Below are positions 1 to 14,100 of a DNA stretch of 64,000 nt, piece after piece. A program made the position numbers and the translations under genes. The stretch's first letter is position 1, and each line of letters begins with the position of its first letter. Source of the DNA: Nectonema munidae (Eukaryota; Nematomorpha; Nectonematoida; Nectonematidae). The stretch is taken from contig JAUIRK010000699.1 in NCBI GenBank assembly GCA_030549495.1, positions 1 to 64,000 on the forward strand, read 5' to 3'. The notes under the pieces were generated by a model. It saw only the letters and a list, made by a program, of their open reading frames with translations. It ran no database searches and had not been told where the DNA came from.

Positions 1-840
1 ACAATATCCAACCAAGCAACCTATCAACCAACCAAATAAAAATCTAATTATTATATTAATCTTTTAAATTATTTTTTAATTTTTTATAATTTAAAATTAA
101 TAATTTATGTTAGTTTATGCTAAGAATAATACTTCTATGTATATTTAAATCTGTTTTAATCTATTTGGATGTATTTGGATATATTTAGACCTATTTGTGT
201 AAAAAGTCTAACCCCTACTTTACTGTTATACATTCACACCCTTCCCCCAAAATTTTGGATCCCTCTATTCCTCTCCTTCAAGTCCTACGACCATTCGTAA
301 TGATTTCATCCATTACCTTGATCAAACACTATCACAAGACCATTTTATAATTTGCACTGATTGTAATGGGCTTTCTCTATATTGGGACCATAAAGAAAAT
401 CAACGCGATCTTCAACCAAAATCTTCCCATATCTTTACCTGAAATAAAACCACCTAATGAACATTGACACCCTCAATGAAGTCATCTTATTCTCCATCAA
501 ACAAACAACCCTTTCTCTCTAATATGCATCTTTTTGCTATTCCAAAATATCTTCTTTAAAACACTCTCTTAGGCAAGTTCTGAAGAATTAAATATGAGAT
601 TGCGATAAATTGGGGTAGCTATTGACTCAACTGTTTTTATATGGTGTGATGAGTTTGTATGTGTGTTTGTCACTTGAAGCTTTTGATTGGTTGAAATTAT
701 TTATATATGTTTTGTGTATATATGTGTTTGAAGCATTCTGATTGGTTGAAATACCTTTTGTATGTATTTTATATGGTGTAATAGAAAAATACACAGAAAA
801 GATACAACTATGCTAAAAACTGACCACCATGCCATATAAC
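1..840. other. AT-rich non-coding flank
   Basis: No supported gene. Every reading frame is short and no family is recognised. The stretch is AT-rich with simple T and A tracts. It lies upstream of the WASP gene and may be intergenic or upstream regulatory sequence, but no promoter element can be named. Confidence 0.5.
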
Positions 841-848
841 AATTATTA

Positions 849-1157
849 GCAACTCAAAATACACATTACCCAGAATCCCATTGTTCGAGCGCAGCCTAAA
901 CAAAAAAAACTAGCCGGTCCCGTGGTCGTTTTGAGCGAAGCGAATTTGAATTAGCAACTCAATATACACACTACCCAGAATCCTATGTTTCGAACGTAGG
1001 ATTCTGAAAAAAAAAACTAGCCGGTCCCGTGGTCGTTTCGAGCGAAGCGAATTTGAATTAGCAACTCAATATACACACTACCCAGAATCCTATGTTTCGA
1101 GCGCAGCGAGAAACACTGTTTCGAGCGAAGCGAGAAACGACCACGGGACCGGCTAGT
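849..1157. repeat. GC-richer repeat cluster with MITE-like inverted ends
   Basis: A unit of about 106 bases recurs starting near 849, 954 and 1061, each copy carrying CACTACCCAGAATCC or a close variant. The last segment, 1016-1157, begins ACTAGCCGGTCCCGTGGTCG and ends with the reverse complement of the same sequence, so it looks like a small terminal-inverted-repeat element (142 bases). The arms continue into a repeated GAGCGAAGCGA motif. A second left-type end lies at 909. The GC content contrasts sharply with the surrounding AT-rich DNA. The superfamily is not assigned. Confidence 0.7.
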
Positions 1158-2126
1158 AATATAGATAATCTTGTGAGGAGTACTTACGAGCTTTATCAGC
1201 AATAGGATGTCACTCTTTAGATAGGTATGCAAATAGAGAAGGACACTCAATTTGCATTGCAGGTAGTGCATATATTTGAATTTCATTATGTTTCCTCTCG
1301 AATATAAATGTAGTATTTTATCTTAAAGTTATCTTTAAATTTCATATCAACACTGATAAAATTTAGAATATTAAAATTTTCCATTTATCCAGTGTCAATA
1401 AGCCTATGAACCCATAATTGTTTTATTTCAATTTTGATAATAACAAGTTTTGAAAACAAATTGATGAAGGCAATATAAGGAATGTAAGTAATAGTTCGGG
1501 AGTGAGATGCTTGAAATGATAAAGTTTGTTGCATATTCTACATTATGAGTTGTGATCAGGTTATGTTGTATTTTACCACAAAATATCAGAGATCAGTATA
1601 TTTTCTAACAAATTTACGCTCATTAACAGCGTTGCTATTTATTTTGTGACTTTTTTACGATCAATTTTCTTTTCTAAGAAGATTATAAGCAATTTCTAAA
1701 GATCTAGAGAGTATTGCAGCTATTTCAATGATAATTTAGAATCCTCCAACAAACGTTTGCGTAATGATAGATGAAGATATTATTCCATTTATCAAGGAAT
1801 TAACGTACCATTTCTTCTCAAGTTACGTCTTTAAAATCATATTCTTGCTCAGGTGTTGTAGTTCTTGAATAAAGTTATCGATGCTCCCTCCAACTTATTG
1901 CTTTCTTGTAGCAATTAGATGGCCCATATATATTAAATATTTTTCTTTACAAAAAATTGATTCTAATTTTTTTAAAGCTATATAAAAATTATCAAGATTA
2001 TTAAATATGTAAATTTATTAAAATTATAATATAAATACTTGAAAATTATGCTGAAATGCGATTTTTTACGCCAAATAATATATTTTTTATATTTATTGAT
2101 GTTTCTTGTTCCATCCTCGTTTTTAA
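1158..2126. other. Upstream region of the WASP gene
   Basis: AT-rich DNA between the repeat cluster and the WASP start codon. It should hold the promoter and 5' UTR, possibly including upstream non-coding exons, but no TATA box or initiator can be singled out against this base composition. No protein-coding exon is supported. Confidence 0.4.
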
Positions 2127-5100
2127 ATGTCTACCAATCGAGTTCGTTCTCTTAATAAAGGTTCAACCTTACTTACTGATGAAGAAAATATTAGACTTTT
2201 TTCATTATTCGGAAAAAAATGCACTGTAATTTCATGATTTATTTAATTTTTTTGTAAATAAAATGGTTATTATATATTTGAAATCGAAACCTTTTTGCAT
2301 GTTAGTTGTGGCATACAGTTCGTTACGTTTCAAATTTCACCACTTTTCAAACTTACACAGACATGTGGACAAATTACACAGGAGCATACATGTCATACAC
2401 ACAAAGCTAAATAATTATACGCTCTCTTTTGATGCATACATATACACTTCCAAAAATGGCGTGAATCTACATCCTCTTATTCATTATATATTTTGCTTTA
2501 TTAGTGGATGATTTAGATATTACTTTTTGTCAACTAGAATATTTTCTGGTTTAAAATATATTTTAAACGATAAAAGATTGAAACTAAAAGAAGATATTAT
2601 TGAAGATATTTTTTTTACGTTACAATACTTAAATTTTCAAGATAAACTTTTATTTTTGTTTTCAAAATTTGGTATCGTATTTAGGATAAAAAAGTTGCAA
2701 TGATTGCAGAATGAAAATTGAAGTTAACGATGTTATTACGTTTCGAAAATATTTTCCCAATTTCTAAATTTTGTATTTTTTTATTCCTATACGATTTTAC
2801 ATTTTGAAAAAAAAATTAGGTTTAAAATTACGATATTTCTTTTCGTATGCTAACATAGTCCACCGCTGGTTGGGTTTAGGTTGACATATCTTGCTCTAAA
2901 TCTTATAAATCTTCATTTTAATTTAAAACATTTAAATTAAACAAACGGTATTAAAACAAAACGAGAAATTTTGGTGTAAAACTAACACCATTATCGAGTT
3001 CAAATAATTTCAAAAATAGTTTTAGATCGAAATTATGTTTGTTTTTAATAAGTTTTTTTCATTTTAATTCATGATTAATCAGTGATTATAACTTTATGAT
3101 AATGAAAAGTTTGTGTTCAATTTTTTATAATAGGAAGTAATTTTATATTTTTTGAAAGAATTAATTGAAACAAAGTTTAGGTTAAGGCAGCTATACCAAT
3201 TTTAACAATATCGTCAGATCCAAGCCGATTTCTAAAATCTTGTAACTGATATAAAAAATTTTGAAATAAAAATCGATTTTCGGTAAATGAGTAGAACTCT
3301 CAAAAAGTCAAAAGTATAATAAAAAATTCATGGAAATATTTTCACATATATACATGAAATTTAGTTGAAAAATGTATAATAAAATCAATATTAATTAAAG
3401 GACTCGAACATTGATTGACATTTTTACGTATATTGTTTGAATTCCAGTGTGAGCTGCAGTGTTTTAAGCCCCTAAAATAAAAAGTGAGCCTGTTAGACTT
3501 TCTCCACGCATTTGATGACCAAGATTTTATGTGTTAATAACCATATATTTTAATACTAAATGCTTTAAAAGCTTTCGATGTATTATTTAAAAGCAAACTT
3601 TAAATAAAATTTTAAAATATTTTTTAATTATTATTTAAATGTGTTTTTGTATTGTGTTTGTTGTAAACAAGTTTGTATATACTGCCTTAATGTTTCCATT
3701 CTTCTGTGACTCCTATATATGATTCTCCTATATCACTAAAAAATAATGCCACATTCGTTCAGACATGTGTGCTCTTAATCACTTGTAATTTAATTTCTTT
3801 TGTGTTTTAAGTCTCAAGGAGCTGCAATCGTGCAAGTGTGTTTAGCGAAAACAACAAGTGGCAACGTTCGAGAGGTTTCTTGGCATGTGATGTGCAATGG
3901 TATTGTTTGCTTGATCAAGGATAGCTTTCGCCGTTCTTATTTTTTGAGAGTGTATCTCCTTACAAATGGAAGGGGTGATCCTGTATCTTCCGAGCAGAGC
4001 AAGCACATTTGGCAACAAGAGTTGTATCAACAATTCAAATACAACACACCACGCCCTTATTTCCATACTTTCTTAGGGGATAATTGTCAAGTGGGCTTTA
4101 ATTTTGCGAATATAAGTGAAGCTGCTTTTTTTGCTTCAACCCTTGAAGCTAAACTACGACAGAGGTTACCTCTCTCCCAGCCAAACCAAAATATCTTTAA
4201 ATCCGTTGATTCCATTCCACACTTAAATTCAACATTTCGTCAGAACCAGTGTTCCCGAGTACTCGGGAATGAAGATAAGAGTCTCTTATCCCAATTTGCA
4301 ACAACATCCAAGTTAATCACAAATTTCACGTTGAAGAGGCAAAAGAATAAGAAAAAAGTTTTTAAAAAGACGGATATAAGTCAACCTAAGAATTTCAAGC
4401 ATATCAGTCACGTGGGCTGGGATCCTGAAAAGGGATTAGAAATGGCAAATTTGAATCCTGATTTAAAAAATTTTTTCAAGCAAGCGGGTGTGACAGAGAA
4501 GCATTTAAAGGATAAAGAGACAGCCAGATTCATATACGACTTTATTGAAAATACTGGAGCCTTTCAAATGATAAGAAAATGTGATGATGAAGGCGATGGT
4601 ATTCTTCAACACAACCAATCAAATTCCGAGAGTAAAAAGATGTATCGAAATGATCGTGTTACTAAGAAACCTATTAATGGTATGCACTGGATTTCATTTA
4701 TTTTTAATCATCCTACACAATTTTCAAACTTTTTCTAGAATGCTACTAGCTAGTGTTTCTTTGCTTATTAGGGAGCTCAGCTAAAGTAGAATGCAACCTT
4801 TCTCTAGTATAATACTATAATGTAATACTGATTAAAATAGAAGCAGGTCAAACCGGCCTCGTCTAGAGCTTTGTTTTTGGGTCGAATTGTTCCTGAACCA
4901 TTCAAAATATAGATAACATATTTTCGAAATATCAATATAGAAGTTAAATGCAACTCAAGGATTTCATATTAGTAATTTCAGTTATGGAGGCGAAATTAAT
5001 TTGTATGTTTTCGCCCTTGTTCTATGATGTGTAGTAAATTTTTTGAAGTATTAATTGTGTTCTTTTTTAAACAGGAATTTTGTTTGAGATTTTATTACCT

Positions 5101-8100
5101 ACTAAACTCATTTTTATTTCTTTTTTATCTTCGTCCTTCAAAGCAAGCATTGTTTACAATGTTATGATTGTAAAAATTTAATGTCAAAAATTGTAATCAT
5201 TTCCCAATTATTCATTTTGAAAAATTAATTTGAAAATACTGAAGCATTACAAATCTCAAATAGTATTTGAATTAAGTGTATACATTATAATCTGCAAAAA
5301 ATAATGAAAATGTATTCCTTGTGTTTTTTGGAAAGATCACATTTAGATACTCTTTTGTTCTGTGAATATATCCTATTTAATGCGTTGTCCTTATCAAATT
5401 CTTTTTGTACTGCTATATCCTTTGGAGTACCAATTTTATCGATCGGTGCCACCTTTGCCAAGTTTAAAGTGACTTCTCTTAATTATGATAACTTTCATAA
5501 AAATAAAGAGACGTCATGATAGTCTTGTTATATCAAATTGTCTATAAAAGGTTCATCTGCTTAGTTGACAACTGATTGTGTAAGAAGATTAAAAATAAGG
5601 GAACACCTTATTAGTCCTCTTGCTCCTCCTCATTTATAAATATGTTCCACTGATTTTAGAATCCATTCCTCCTCCACTTCCCGTCAAAGTTTCTTCCAGA
5701 CCTTTACCTGTCACTCTTTCTTCAGGAAAGTCCAATTCTCATCCATTTTCCGATTATGCCACCAAGAATTCCAATTATAATGTCTTCGTCGAGGAATATC
5801 ATTCTTCGAAAAGTGCGCTCAAAATTTCTTCCAACTCTGATTCCAGAACCTCTCTCAGTAGTAACAACTCTAAACAAACAGTCAGCCTCTCTCATTCTTC
5901 TTCTTCTATTCATTCTTGTTCTAATCAAAACGGTATATTCACAAACATTAACGCTATATCATCACAACTTATTTGATCTAATAAGCTTAATAACTTTTTT
6001 TTAAACATTTTGAATTTTGATCTCAGTTTTTCAAAATATACCATCTCAATTGCCAATTGAAACACCAGCCTTTTTCTCTACTTATAATTTGCTGAGACCA
6101 AACGATTTCACAAACGTTGGGATTCGGGTTTTGTTCTAAATTGGAAAATAAATCTAATTGAAAGGTTATAAGTGTTAGAGATGCGATGCACGATGTCATT
6201 ATTGTTGTGATAGTGGCATTAGTCTTTCAATGGTTTAGAAGAAAGCGCAATTAAACAATAGCAACTAGATTTATGATATCTCTTCCACGCTTACATTATT
6301 TGAAGAGGCGAAAAGGACTCTGAGCACAATTGAAGCTTATAAAGAGTTGGTGAATGCATTATGCAGCCAACTTTCTTTATAAGATTCCATCAATTCATTA
6401 AAACCTTTCTTTACATCCACAGTTTAGCTTAATTCACGCTTATTTAAAATATATTCTAAATCTTGTAATATACTGAATCACAGGGGAAATACACATTTAT
6501 ATTTTATAACTACAAATTCTAGAAAAGTCATTTTAATCATATATCCCTAGCGAACGATAAACTTACGGTAAGTATCACTTTAGGGCGCACATCCGGGGGG
6601 CGAAAATGACCCCCTCCCCTTAATTTTCTATAAGTAAGAGTTGCTTTGAAGCTTGTTTATAAAACATGTATGATGATTGCATTATAGGATGTAATCAGAG
6701 TGCGAAGTAGAAAATTTTCACTGGGGGAGGGGGATGCTTTGCTGTGTGGAGTCACTCCTCACATAGAAACGCACAAACGTTGTAGGGAACGTCCCATGAG
6801 GTCTACTTCTACAAAAAGATCAAAACCTCAAATAAAAGTTACGTGCTTGTATGCATGTCTAAAGCTACATCCTACTACACTGCCTACATTTTGAGATGGA
6901 TACCATACGTTCTACAGATTAAAAAAGTGTCAGTGAGAATTCTTATAATATGGGTCATGACAAACACTGAAACTACAAGAGTTAGGAACAATGGATTATT
7001 GAATGGCCAACTTACTCGATAGAGAGAATTACAATTTACAATACAACAATTTTAATCTTTATTTTAACATAAAAAAGTCGAATTAAAAAATTCCTCGAAA
7101 TTCACTTTGTTGAGCCTCAAATTCACTTGAGCCTGATAATTGTTCCATAGACTGTCAACAGTTGAGAATGAAGAAAAGCACCACCTAACATCAAAGACCT
7201 TACTGACTTTCCGGAGTTCCAAGTCAGTCGCGACACTCTCCAACAAGCGCTGATTTTTGGGCCAGCTGAATTTACATCTAAAAAGATGGTAAAGTGATTT
7301 ACCGGTGTGACACTTTTTGTAGCGCCATGCACAGTGAGCTCAAGTTTATGAGCGACACAATGAATATATGGCAAATAAGGAACACCAATAAGTTCGGAGA
7401 ACTTATTGATGAGACCGCCTTTTTGGCCAATCATCACAGATGCGCCATCAGATCCAATAACTAAGAGTTTATTTTTGTGTATTTCGATACCAAGTACAGG
7501 CACAAATGAATCAAAAAGTGTCTGGAAAATAGCGTCAGCTGTCGTGTTGTTCGACTCTGACATCTTCCAAAATATATTCTGAACATCTCCTTTTACATCG
7601 AGTCGAACATAAGAAATTAAGACTGACCGATTGCTCATAGTAGTTGATTCATCCACAATAATTGAAAAATTCAAGCATTCGCAACTTCAAATATGTGCAA
7701 TAAGTTCAAATTTCATTTCTTTTGTTAGAAACATGATAATATTTTTGCAAGCATGATCGCTGTACAGTAAGGATCCCATTTCAAGTCCATTTAACTTTTA
7801 CAGTTGTATTACTTTTCCTTGTTTCTTGAAGGACAGGTCTTCCTTGGCCATAAAATACGAAGTTCGAAACACGTAGAGTTTCTTGGTGCCTGGATTCCAC
7901 GAATTCGAAGCCTGCAATCGTTGTTTGTTTAAGGAGGTCATGATTAAATCTTTTTCTCTGTCTTTGATGGTTTCAACAACAAACTTGTGGGACTTGGAGT
8001 GCTCGGAATCAGATAGCTTTTTTCGCTCTTTGCCCTGAACCCCTCCACCGTGCACACCAATCTCAGTCCATTGCTTTTCCTCACGTAAACTAGTGGACGC

Positions 8101-11100
8101 ATACTTTGGTGGAAGAGCCATAAAGTTTTTGAACACCATTCAAAAAAGCTTCTGATTTTTTATATTAAGCCATGGATGACGACTTTGCCAGGTTTTATAA
8201 AATGGTTCAGTTAATCCAATTGGCAGTTCGTTCGCTACTTTTGATGCGCAAAGCTTTTGCTTTGTTCATCGCTATCGTCAGTGCGAGGAGGCTCAGAGCT
8301 ACTTGATGCATCGGTTCAATAATTTCAGTTTCATCATCTCTGACTTTTTTTGCCGCAACTTTATTTTTTTTTTAAAATGAGATAAAGACGTTTGTCGCTT
8401 CATTTCAGTTAATACCATTCACAATGTTGCAAAACCACGGTATAAATCAACAAAACAATAAGCTCTGAATGATTTTGATGAAGGACTTTGATTACAATTC
8501 ACAGTATATAATCACTTACAGTTTATGTATGTAATTTCACACACTGAGAACGTATTCAAAATGATACGCAATGCATAAGAGAGTCTGGATGATGAATACA
8601 CACATACGCACTTTCACATTGGTTGATGTATAAATGAATGTACAAAGAAATTCGATAGAGCAGTCTGTCTCATCACAACTTCGCAATATTTTTCATCGTC
8701 ATGTTTTAGGATTATCTGATAGATGGAGCACACTGAGAACGTAGGCAGAATGAAAAGATACGCATTGCATACGAGTATCGAGACGATGAAAACAGATCTG
8801 CACAGTTAGAGCAACATTACCGCTTATGTATGGATGTTACTAAAAATGGTTATGTAAGATGTGCGACATTGGAAGCCTGGGACGAGCAAAATTATTTCAC
8901 TGGGAGGGGGGGGGGGGGGGGGGGATTCGTTCTGTCATTTGGGGGGGGGGGGGCGAATCCTCCCTATCCCCTCTTACTTTGCACCCTGCTCTTATGTTAA
9001 TTATGTAGCAAATTTTTCGAGTAAAAGGTAAGGTAAAGGTACCGTGGGTGTGTTTTCATTTGCAAGACGCTGATGTACCGCTTATGTCAAACTATGAACA
9101 AATTGGTATCGATCAGGAATCGAACCCAGAGGCTTCCGTGCTCAGTCCATCATCTCAATCAACCTGCCATGCCACCCATAGAGTTTTTAAACCACCCATA
9201 GTTTTTTGGGAGGGGGGATTCGTTCTGTCATTTGGGGGGGGGGGGGGGGGGCGAATCCTCCCTATCCCCTCTTACTTTGCACCCTGCTCTTATGTTAATT
9301 ATGTAGCAAATTTTTCGAGTAAAAGGTAAGGTAAAGATACCGTGGGTGTGTTTTCATTTGCAAGACGCTGATGTACCGCTTATGTCAAACTATGAACAAA
9401 TTGGTATCGATCAGGAATCGAACCCAGAGGCTTCCGTGCTCAGTCCATCATCTCAATCAACCTGCCATGCCACCCATAGAGTATGCTGTAGTGGACACGT
9501 CAAATTAGTTTTCAACAAATTTAAGTTATGCTGTAAAATTTAGTTTTTGTTAAAGCTATATTACTTTTTCTGATAGACTTTTTTTTCCTTAAAAGTTATT
9601 ATAAAAGGCAAATTATTGCAAAATATTAAAAGTTATTTTACTTTTTGTAGATTTTTGTAGCTTGCACCAATTTAGCTTTTAAACTATTTTTGAATGATGC
9701 TGAGAAAAATGAAGAAATGCAATCTTAGTTTATTGTTTGATTTTTATTTGTACAATTTTATCTTTATTTTATACCATTTTTTGAGAGTCTAACTAACTTA
9801 CACTTTTCTTACACACTAAAAAGAATGAAAAAATTCTAATACCAATTGTATTTGGAATAGCAAAATTAAGATTAGTCAAAGTCATTGTTTTTCTTGACCA
9901 GCATGCGTACATTTTGATAACAACATGATTATTGGAATGAAGAGATGAGGATTAACTTTCTTTATCCAAATCGGTAACAAGGCCTTGAGCTTTCACTTTC
10001 TGCTCTATTTCCTGCATTGTTCGGACTCAGTGCTCACTTCCACCCCAACTAATAAACAAATTGCTAAGTGAGGAGACAGATTTATTTTCATGTTTTTTTG
10101 AATATTTCAGCGTATTATTTTATTTTACTTTTTAGTTACAAATTCAAATATACCTCCACCCCCACCCCCACTACCATCTGTACTACAATCTTCCAATGAA
10201 GTTAAAAAGTCTATTCCGTCCTTTTCAGAACAAGCAGTTTCTTTATCTCAGAACTCAAAACTCACTGTTAATACTTCCCACTCAAGTGATATTGGAAGAG
10301 ATGCTCTTCTAAACTCTATAAGACAAGGAATAAGTTTGAAACCCGTAAATGATTTATTTTTCTCTTTTCCATTTAGGCTTTAATTTAATTTTTTGGAAGG
10401 AAAATCACGAAAATTTCTAACTTTGAAATATATTTCTGTATCTCTAAAAATATTATTCTAAGATACATTCATTTCCTCGTTTATCCATTACATATTCGGC
10501 TTCGCGATTTTTGTAGCTGTTTCACTCTTCGTTGATACGAATCAGGAGGAAGCAAATTCTTTTTTTGCATATTCTTTAACATTATAAATGTATATTTGTA
10601 GATAGGCGGATATCAAAAAATATTTATTCTTTTTAAATATATCGTTGGCTCCCCTTACTTTTAAAATAGGAAGATAAACCTAGTCTTTAATAATTAATTT
10701 TTATCAAATTATGCACATACGAAACTAAAAGTAAGGGGAGCCAACGATATATTTAAAAAGAATAAATATTTTTTGATTTGAACATTTTCCGATTCTTTGA
10801 TTATTTGACAAATATAATATTTAAAATCATGCAAATTGCAAAGTATAGGTAATAACTTTTGTAACATCGTATGAGGTAGCAAAATATGAACAGAAAGTTT
10901 CATATTTTTAGATTTTTTAATGAATATTTTTCGATTCTTTGATTACAGAATTTTATTTTGATTATTTGATTAAATATATTATTTAATATTGTGAAAAAAT
11001 TGCAAAAATATAGGTAATATAACTTATCTAACATCCTCTCCCCGAATGAGGTATATCAAATCTTACATCTAGTAAAATATGAACTGATAGGTTGGAGACT

Positions 11101-14100
11101 AACCATCGCGGTATACAGGTTGGAGATGAACCATCGTAGTATACAGGTATAATGTATATAGGAAATAACTTATGTAGCATCGTCTCCCCGAATGAGGTAT
11201 ATCAAATCTTACATCTAGCAAAATGTGAACAGAAAGTTGAACATTGTCTCCCTACTCATTTGTACATGAAATAGAAATCTTCGTAGTATACAGGTTTGAA
11301 GATGAATTATCGTAGAATACAGGTTGAAGATGAATCATCGTAGAATACAGGTTGGAGAAGAATCATCGTAATATACGGGTTGGAGATAACACTCAAGTTG
11401 TCTATATACATATATATAATATAAATACCAGTGGTGATTCGTGAAGTTTTATCATTATCATACAATAAACTAAATTTTTATGTAGTTACCTATTTTAAGC
11501 TGTTTTTCCTTTTACAAAAAAATATTTATTTGACAGTCTTTTTTAAGTTATAAGCTTTAAATTGAAAGTTTTATTAATAAATTCAAATTAATTAAATTTT
11601 GGATATAATGAAATTTAAAGTGATTTTTATCTGAATAAAAATTAAGCTTTTCTTGTTTTGGTCCAAAATTCGTCTATTACCTATGAATAAAATCTTTTTT
11701 CCTTCAATCTCTTCCTTTCAACAAATTGATGTTAAAACCCAATTAAAAAGTTTGTAGACTTTATTTGTATTAAATTGTAATTCACTTTTAAATAAATGTT
11801 TCAAATGTTTACAGGTGTTCATGGTATCAAAAAAAATTACGTCACTTTTTATTCTCTATGTATTTCTACTAAAGATGTAAAAAAACGAAAAAGTAGAAAC
11901 TCTTAACCTTCGCAGGACGGAGTGGGAGTTTTACGTCAACAGAAATTTTTGAACCCTTTTTGAATCAAAAAAAGTATATGAAAGTCACTTAAAAATATAA
12001 ATGTATTTTTCAATTATTTTGTCTAGATCACTATTTTACAAAAAAAAAGTTACAAACTATTATTATTTTTTGAAAAATCATAAAGTTTCTTCGCAGGACG
12101 GAGTGGGAGTTACGTCAACAGAAATTTTTGAACCCTTTTTTCATCAAAAAAAGTATATGAAAGTTACTAAATAGAAATGTATTTATCAATCATTTTGTCT
12201 AGATCACCATTTTACAAAAAAAAGTTACAAACTATTATTATTTTTTGAAAAATTATAAAGTAAAAAAATTCAAATTTGAAAATTGAGCTTTATTTACATT
12301 CTAAAAGTGTTCTAAAAATATTCAAGTACACGAAATTTAATTACAAGAACCACGAAGTTACACGAAACAAAATAGATATTGCGAAAAATATATCATATAA
12401 AATGTAAGAATAAGGCATGAAGTCAATAATAATTTAGACATTCTGACATTCAGGACAAATGAGTATAGTGTGATTTTTACAAATAGATCTTGAACATTTT
12501 TGACACTTTCTGGTTCCTCTCTTTCTGGGATGACAATTAGAAACAAAACAGTATCCTCTTCGGGTTGTTTTTGGAGCAATTTCAGTCGTTCTTGTGAACC
12601 CATAAAAAGAGAGAAGATTCTTAGTAATCAAGCGAGTAGATGCGTTCTCGCACCTAATTCTCATTGACTTTTCAGTTAGACTTAGCGCTAAATTTCTAAT
12701 AAAATACTTTCTACCACCTCTGGAAGTACTTGGGTACAAATCAGGCATGTTGGCTTTGACTATAATCCAACAATTACTTGCTACCATATCGAGAAAATTT
12801 GTGAAAATAGTCATAGGCCATCTTCTTGAGGCTCTGTAACAAGTAAAACTACGAACCATCCTGTTGAAAGTATCAACACCGCCTTTATAACTATTGTAGT
12901 CTACAATTGTTTCAGGCTTTTTTTATTACCTAGTGTGTCTATCTTTGAAATATGCTGACTGGACATCATATAAACAGGCTTGAAATTTTTTTTTGCATGT
13001 TTTTCTGGAATGTATATAGTCAGCGAAGCATATTCAGTATATAAAAATTTACTTTCCATTTCTACAAGGTTTAGACCTTTCAAGTGTGCAGGACGTAATA
13101 AATACGGAACAAACCTTCTATTACTTCTGACCGTTCCACAAATTGTCAACCTTTGAGATTTAGCCCATATACAGAGTTCATGTGTCATAAAAAACCGATC
13201 AACATAAACTCCACAACCACTAGGTACTTTCGATTTTTCAACTAACCTTTTGACTATGTTTGCTGGTTTGAAATACTCTTTATCAGATAAACCTGTTACA
13301 TACACTTCACTGGCCAAAACATAAAAACTTCTTGAATCATTACAGTGATAGACCTTCATCCCGTATCTTCCTGGTTTTGAAGGATCATACACTTTTATTG
13401 GAGATCTTCCCCGATACTTGACTAACTGTTCATCAATTGTTATATAATCTGTTGGGCACCAATACTTGACACAACTACTAACGATCTCATCATGTAGGTA
13501 TCTAATTGGACTCAATTTGTCTAATGGATTCCTATCTTTTTTCAAGTCAAAGCGTATGAAATAGTTTATGAATATAAACATGTCTCTGCTTATGGCAGCT
13601 TTCAAAAAAGGCTCTCCATTTTTGTCAGAAAATAAATATTTTAGATCAATTTGTTGATTTTTGGACTGCCCAATGTGAAAAATACATCCAAAATAGGCAA
13701 GCATATCTTCTATCGAAAATTTGAGAGCGCAATAACGCAAACTTTCAAAAAAAGGTTGGCTCAAACTAAAAAAATTATAATTAGAGAAAACAGAGATAAA
13801 AAATTAAGTTACCTGTAATTTTCATCAAGTTTAGCTTTAGTACACTCGTATATGTGATGTATCAGGCTTTGAGTAAAAAAAAGGGAGAATACATCTAATG
13901 AGTTTGTCAAATTTTTTGCATCTCCTTTGGGACCAGGTGAAAATGAAGCAATATTACGAGTATTGACACCAAGACTCCTTCCACGAGTATCTCTATAAGG
14001 CTCCCATGAGTACTTTGTTATATCGGGAGCTATAAGATCGTCTCCTTCTCTTTCACTATCACTTTCACTACTGCTTCTACAAACCGTTTCATATTCACTC

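Larger units (their letters stand above)
8914..9483. repeat. Recent tandem duplication, two units of about 298 bases
   Basis: Sequence from the G-run/ATTCGTTCTGTCATTT block through the hAT end and the following SINE is present twice. Equivalent positions are offset by 298 bases (for example the GACGCTGATGTACCGC segments). Apart from G-run length I see essentially one substitution (GGTACC against GATACC near 9036 and 9334). The unit therefore duplicated recently. The two open frames over it (9048-9329 and 9346-9543) are repeat artefacts, not genes. Confidence 0.9.

Noticed and set aside
5722-5928. Arginine-rich minus-strand frame over WASP exon 3
   Set aside because: Antisense shadow of the Ser/Pro-rich WASP coding exon.
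8989-9185. tRNA gene suggested by GGTTCGATTCC
   Set aside because: Box B is present, but the head does not fold as a complete tRNA by inspection and the same block recurs with a fixed body, so it is a SINE. The same applies at 29.9, 46.4 and 50.5 kb.
9048-9543. Two similar open frames beginning CFHLQDADVPLMSNYEQIG
   Set aside because: They are the antisense of a duplicated SINE and G run; the shared translation comes from the 298-base duplication, not from a gene family.
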